NCBI GenBank assembly: GCA_049511415.1
Contig: JBEKYC010000010.1
Span: forward strand, 62,001 to 126,000
DNA: 64,000 nucleotides
Source of the DNA: Bog-159 sp049511415
GTDB lineage: Bacteria; Acidobacteriota; Terriglobia; Bryobacterales; Bryobacteraceae
Reading direction: 5' to 3'
Part shown: positions 61,231 to 64,000 of the stretch, one piece after another
How positions within the stretch are numbered: position 1 is the first letter of the stretch
Layout of the letters: each line of letters begins with the position of its first letter
Position numbers and translations under genes: made by a program
The notes under the pieces: generated by a model
What the model saw: only the letters and a program-made list of their open reading frames with translations
Database searches by the model: none
What the model was told of the DNA's origin: nothing

Positions 61231-62415
61231 ATGCCTGAAAGTTCCGAAGAGTTTTACCGCATACAGAAGCTGCCGCCGTATGTGTTCGCGGTGATCAACG
61301 AGATGCGGGCAACAGCGCGCGCGGCGCAGCAGGATGTGATTGATCTGGGGATGGGGAATCCGGACGGGGCCACGCCGCGGGTGGTGGTGAGCAAGATGGT
61401 GGAGGCGGCGCGGAATGCGCGTAATCACCGCTATTCGGCGTCGCGCGGGATCCCGCGTTTGCGGGAGGAGATCACGCTGCGTTATCGCAAGAATTACGGC
61501 GTGGAACTCGATCCGGATAGGGAGGCCATCGTCACCATCGGCGCGAAGGATGCGCTGGCGCATCTGCTATTCGCGGTAGTCGGGCCGGGCGATGCGGTGG
61601 TTTCGCCGAATCCGGCGTATCCGATTCATCAGTACGGCGTCATCATGGCGGAGGGGCACGCGTGTCTGCTGCCCATGCCCAGCCCGGCGGAGTTCCTTAG
61701 CCGGCTGGAAGATTTGTATCGGACATCGACGCGCAAGCCGAAGCTGATCCTGATTTCGTTTCCACATAACCCGACGACGACTTGCGTGGAGCTGGATTTC
61801 TTCAAGGAGATCATCAGTCTGGCCAGCCGGCATGGGACGCTGGTGGTGCACGATTTCGCTTATGCGGATTTGGGGTTCGACGGCTACAAGCCCCCCAGCA
61901 TTCTACAGGTGGAAGGCGCCAAGGAAGTGGCGGTCGAGATTTTCTCGATGTCGAAGAGCTACAACATGGCGGGCTGGCGGGTGGGGTATTGCGTGGGCAA
62001 TCCGCGCATGATCGGGGCGCTGGCGCGGATCAAGAGCTATCTGGATTACGGGGTTTTTCAGCCGATTCAGATTGCGTCGATCATCGCGTTGCGGGAGTGC
62101 GAGGACGAGCCGCGCAAGATTTGCGCCATTTACCAGAAGAGGCGCGATGTGCTGGTGAGCGGTTTGACGCGCGCGGGATGGCCGGTGGAGAAGCCGCGGG
62201 GATCGATGTTCGTGTGGGCGCCGCTGCCGGAGCGGTATCGCGCGGACGGCTCGCTGGAGTTCGCCAAGCGGCTGATGAAGGAGGCGCTGGTGGCGGTGTC
62301 GCCGGGGATCGGGTTCGGGCCGCTGGGGGAGGGATTCGTGCGGTTTGCGCTGGTGGAAAACGAGCACCGCATCCGGCAGGCGACTCGGTCGATCGGGAAG
62401 TTTTTGAAGGGGTGA
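61231..62415 (+). CDS. PLP aminotransferase, AlaC/DapL-type (class I)
   Basis: The 394-residue fold-type I enzyme has IDLGMGNPDGATP, the PLP-binding SPNPAYPIHQYGV, FPHNPTTTCVEL, VVHDFAYADLGFDGY with the Asp that binds the pyridine, the Schiff-base lysine in FSMSKSYNMAGWRVGYCVGNPRM, and the substrate arginine in GEGFVRFALVENEHR. This matches the glutamate-pyruvate (AlaC) or LL-diaminopimelate aminotransferase group. The start at ATG 61231 is leaderless in geometry; longer in-frame codons upstream have no coding character. Confidence 0.92.
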   Translation: MPESSEEFYRIQKLPPYVFAVINEMRATARAAQQDVIDLGMGNPDGATPRVVVSKMVEAARNARNHRYSASRGIPRLREEITLRYRKNYGVELDPDREAIVTIGAKDALAHLLFAVVGPGDAVVSPNPAYPIHQYGVIMAEGHACLLPMPSPAEFLSRLEDLYRTSTRKPKLILISFPHNPTTTCVELDFFKEIISLASRHGTLVVHDFAYADLGFDGYKPPSILQVEGAKEVAVEIFSMSKSYNMAGWRVGYCVGNPRMIGALARIKSYLDYGVFQPIQIASIIALRECEDEPRKICAIYQKRRDVLVSGLTRAGWPVEKPRGSMFVWAPLPERYRADGSLEFAKRLMKEALVAVSPGIGFGPLGEGFVRFALVENEHRIRQATRSIGKFLKG

Positions 62416-62427
62416 AGGCCTGACATT

Positions 62428-63070
62428 CTAATCCTGGCGCGCCAGGGACTCGAAGTCTTCCTCGAACGCTTTTAGTGCCTTGGCGACGTCCCTTGTGCGC
62501 TCCTGCATGCCGCGGTGTAGAGCTATGCGCCTGAGCCGGGGATCCGGTTTGTAGATCGCGGCATGCTCCACCTCCCAAAAGAGGCCTGTCAGCATGGAAA
62601 CGATCTGGTATTCTCCTTTCACGCGGTCGCTTGCCTCGCAGTAGCCGTAGTACTTGTGCGCCTGTAGTTCGCCATCTTCTTCGATCGGGTCTGAAGTCCA
62701 GGATGGGAATACTCCCCGCAAATTGCGGTCGATTTCGTCCAGCCGGCTACGCGGAAAAGCCAAGACCCTAACACCAGCCAGGTCGTTCAGCCCAGTCAGC
62801 GAATAGATGTCGGGGCGGCTCCTATTGAAGGTCGCGCCTTCTTGCCGAGCCCGTAGCTTCTCCAGAGCGCTTTCGCACCTTGACTCGAAACTTAACGGCG
62901 AGTTGCTCGTGCCTCTGGAGAGATCTCGAAATGGGCAACAAGTGATATCGGACCGTAGCTTCGACCTGTTCTGCGACGCGGTGGATTTCGGGCAGAAGGC
63001 TGAAATACTCTTCTCGTAGCCGGTCCTCGATCGTCCGCTCACCGCCGGACAAGCGCGGCCTCGATCTCAT
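62428..63070 (-). pseudogene. RelA/SpoT-type alarmone synthetase, frameshifted in the active site
   Basis: The N-terminal part (MRSRPRLSGGERTIEDRLREEYFSLLPEIHRVAEQVEATVRYHLLP..HEQLAVKFRVK) reads in one frame from ATG 63070; the rest (CESALEKLRARQEG..YSLTGLNDLAGVRVLAF..EYQIVSMLTGLFWEVEHAAIYKP) reads in a second frame to 62428. With the frame change placed at about 62876-62884, the join RVK-x-CESALEK recreates the synthetase motif RxKxxxSxxxK. Loss of two bases explains it. The domain order is that of small alarmone synthetases. A small gene precedes it. Confidence 0.75.
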
Positions 63071-63290
63071 GTTTAACGGGTTCCGGCGGTTCGGAGTTGA
63101 AATAAAACTTCCAACCGTTCTTGCCGGTATCCTCGTGAATGAAACGTTCGAGATCCTCTTCTGCGTGGTCCTCGATGAACTCCACGCTGAAGACCTTTTT
63201 CCGCCGTGGGTCGAAGTAGACCTTGCGGTCGAAATTATATGCGAGTCCGGCGTCATCCAGCATGTTCTGTTTGGTATCTAGTGTTTTCAT
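63039..63290 (-). CDS. Small partner protein of the RelA/SpoT gene, possible antitoxin
   Basis: The 83-residue protein (MKTLDTKQNMLDDAGLAYNFDRKVYFDPRRKKVFSVEFIEDHAEEDLERFIHEDTGKNGWKFYFNSEPP) has a strongly charged helical pattern and no known domain. ATG 63290 follows AGGAAGG; a TACAAT element lies 23 nt upstream. It overlaps the synthetase start, an arrangement like the antitoxin-first toxSAS pairs. The antitoxin role is inferred from that only. Confidence 0.7.
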   Translation of the reverse strand: MKTLDTKQNMLDDAGLAYNFDRKVYFDPRRKKVFSVEFIEDHAEEDLERFIHEDTGKNGWKFYFNSEPPEPVKHEIEAALVRR

Positions 63291-63359
63291 CCGGAGGCAC
63301 CTTCCTGATCTGAATTGTAGCCCAATCGGGTCCATTGAGCTAGATCCTGCACGTGGCGG

Positions 63360-63611
63360 CTACGGCACGGACCAGATCAAGCTATCATCTCCGCGCAATC
63401 GAGGTGTCCCGTCGGGAAGTACATCCAGGAAGGCTCGGACGTTGCCTGCCCTGCCTACGAGTTCCAATCGCTCAGCCCGGATTACCTTCGGCGGCCTCGA
63501 GTTCTGGGCCAGTACCGGCGTGGTTTCGGACAGCCAGTTCGGCGCCATCCCGCCAAGCAGACCACCTAACAATGATAGAGCCACCGTAGCCCAGTTGACC
63601 TTGCTGTTCAC
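63360..63611 (-). CDS. Small membrane-anchored protein, 83 residues
   Basis: It starts at GTG 63611 with GGAGG seven bases upstream: VNSKVNWATVALSLLGGLLGGMAPNWL is a membrane or signal segment, then APPKVIRAERLELVGRAGNVRAFLDVLPDGTPRLR, a pattern of the 'RAERLELVD..GRVRA' repeat family, whose members are usually longer. It ends abruptly (SLIWSVP), suggesting truncation. Confidence 0.65.
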   Translation of the reverse strand: MNSKVNWATVALSLLGGLLGGMAPNWLSETTPVLAQNSRPPKVIRAERLELVGRAGNVRAFLDVLPDGTPRLRGDDSLIWSVP

Positions 63612-63726
63612 GCTAGGCCCTCCAAGAACGAAGATGACCGAACCAATATTATCAGTTCGACGAACTTGTCCGCTCACCTTCCGGGCCTCACGATTCAAGT
63701 GGCCCTCGTCGGGACAGCGCGGCCTG

Positions 63727-63837
63727 TCGATGTCCAAGTGCTACAACATGGCTGGCTGGCGGGTGGGTTACTGCCTGGGGGATCCGCGCATGATCGGGGC
63801 GCTGATCGAAGCCCTGGGCAACGTGAACGGGGTCTAG
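63727..63837 (+). pseudogene. Fragment of an AlaC-like aminotransferase gene
   Basis: Bases 63727-63804 match 61944-62021 of the intact aminotransferase at about 70 of 78 positions, including the PLP lysine (SMSKCYNMAGWRVGY). Translation continues as IEALGNVNGV to a stop at 63837. No other part of the gene is present. A recombination scar. Confidence 0.8.
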
Positions 63838-63840
63838 CCC

Positions 63841-64000
63841 TTACGCCTCCGGCCGCTCTGTGGCCCTTCCCGCATCCGCGCTTAAGTACATGCGGCGGTC
63901 GTGATGGAAGGCCGCGTTAGCCAGGTGCGGGGCGGAGACGGCGCTTGCGCCGACTTCCACCGGGGCATTTGGTTCGCGGCGCGACTTCACGCAATCCAGG
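63841..64000 (-). CDS. Gfo/Idh/MocA oxidoreductase, C-terminal fragment (window edge)
   Basis: The - strand frame is open to the end of the window and ends with TAA at 63841. It reads LDCVKSRREPNAPVEVGASAVSAPHLANAAFHHDRRMYLSADAGRATERPEA, the end of acidobacterial/planctomycetal Gfo/Idh/MocA family dehydrogenases (DCVKSRKEP..HLAN motif). The NAD-binding domain lies beyond the window. Confidence 0.8.
   Translation of the reverse strand, partial: LDCVKSRREPNAPVEVGASAVSAPHLANAAFHHDRRMYLSADAGRATERPEA

Noticed and set aside
1..64000. tRNA, rRNA, CRISPR arrays, transposases
   Set aside because: I scanned for T-loop GGTTCGAATCC-like sites, regularly spaced repeats and DDE or serine recombinase motifs and saw none that hold up.

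Overview
The window is high-GC bacterial DNA with short gaps, many ATGA/GTGA/TAATG stop-start overlaps and several acidobacterial (Solibacter/Bryobacter-like) habits: FG-GAP and GloVer-type repeat proteins, secreted PQQ-type propellers, a 1011-residue FtsX permease, an OFA-type MFS carrier, and the small 'MSTKKQIAANRRNA' family. The assignment to Acidobacteria is an inference from gene content; there is no rRNA in the window, and I saw no tRNA, CRISPR array, phage or intact insertion sequence.

Layout. 0-4.2 kb: end of an FG-GAP protein, an M20 amidohydrolase and an OFA carrier. 4.6-5.1 kb: a MazF-like toxin-antitoxin pair. 5.2-15.1 kb: a seven-gene run with overlapping or abutting ends (acyl-activating enzyme, aldehyde dehydrogenase-fold reductase, GT4 glycosyltransferase, LolD-type ATPase, giant FtsX permease, two secreted PQQ propellers), which looks like one uncharacterised make-and-export pathway. 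15.1-22.3 kb: PspC/zinc-ribbon protein, thiC with two duplicated coiled-coil genes, a 19-residue basic peptide, a tyrosine-phosphatase-like enzyme, a patatin/GT2 operon and an ECF sigma factor. 22.5-28.4 kb: NUDIX, ABC exporter, TPR protein, lactonase, metallophosphatase. 28.5-30 kb: AbiEi plus a frameshifted AbiEii. 30.2-33.5 kb: a GH18-NodB-GT2 fusion for an extracellular polysaccharide. 33.5-38.7 kb: cysK with an Rrf2 regulator, a Lys/Thr-rich secreted peptide, and an HU gene overlapping an HU-TIR fusion. 38.7-44.7 kb: gltD and gltB. 46.2-49.5 kb: leuC-leuD-queC-queE as one operon. 49.6-52.4 kb: an accessory island (regulator remnant, RelBE-like pair, a mosaic gene fossil, HicAB, and a gene with an amber codon directly after its start). 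52.4-57.1 kb: an NtrY/NtrX-type two-component system with a DUF4390-like protein and an Omp85-like barrel. 57.2-64 kb: RRM protein, broken methyltransferase, secreted repeat protein, PLP aminotransferase, broken alarmone synthetase with its small partner, an aminotransferase gene fragment, and the end of a Gfo/Idh/MocA oxidoreductase.

Two window-wide patterns stand out. First, at least eight transcription-unit heads carry a -10-like hexamer 6-7 nt (one more at 8 nt) before the start codon, the geometry of leaderless mRNA, while others carry strong Shine-Dalgarno sites. Second, accessory genes carry frameshifts or nonsense codons (AbiEii, methyltransferase, RelA/SpoT, GloVer protein, the 51.6 kb gene) while long core genes such as the 4.6 kb gltB are intact, which favours real decay over random base-calling error.
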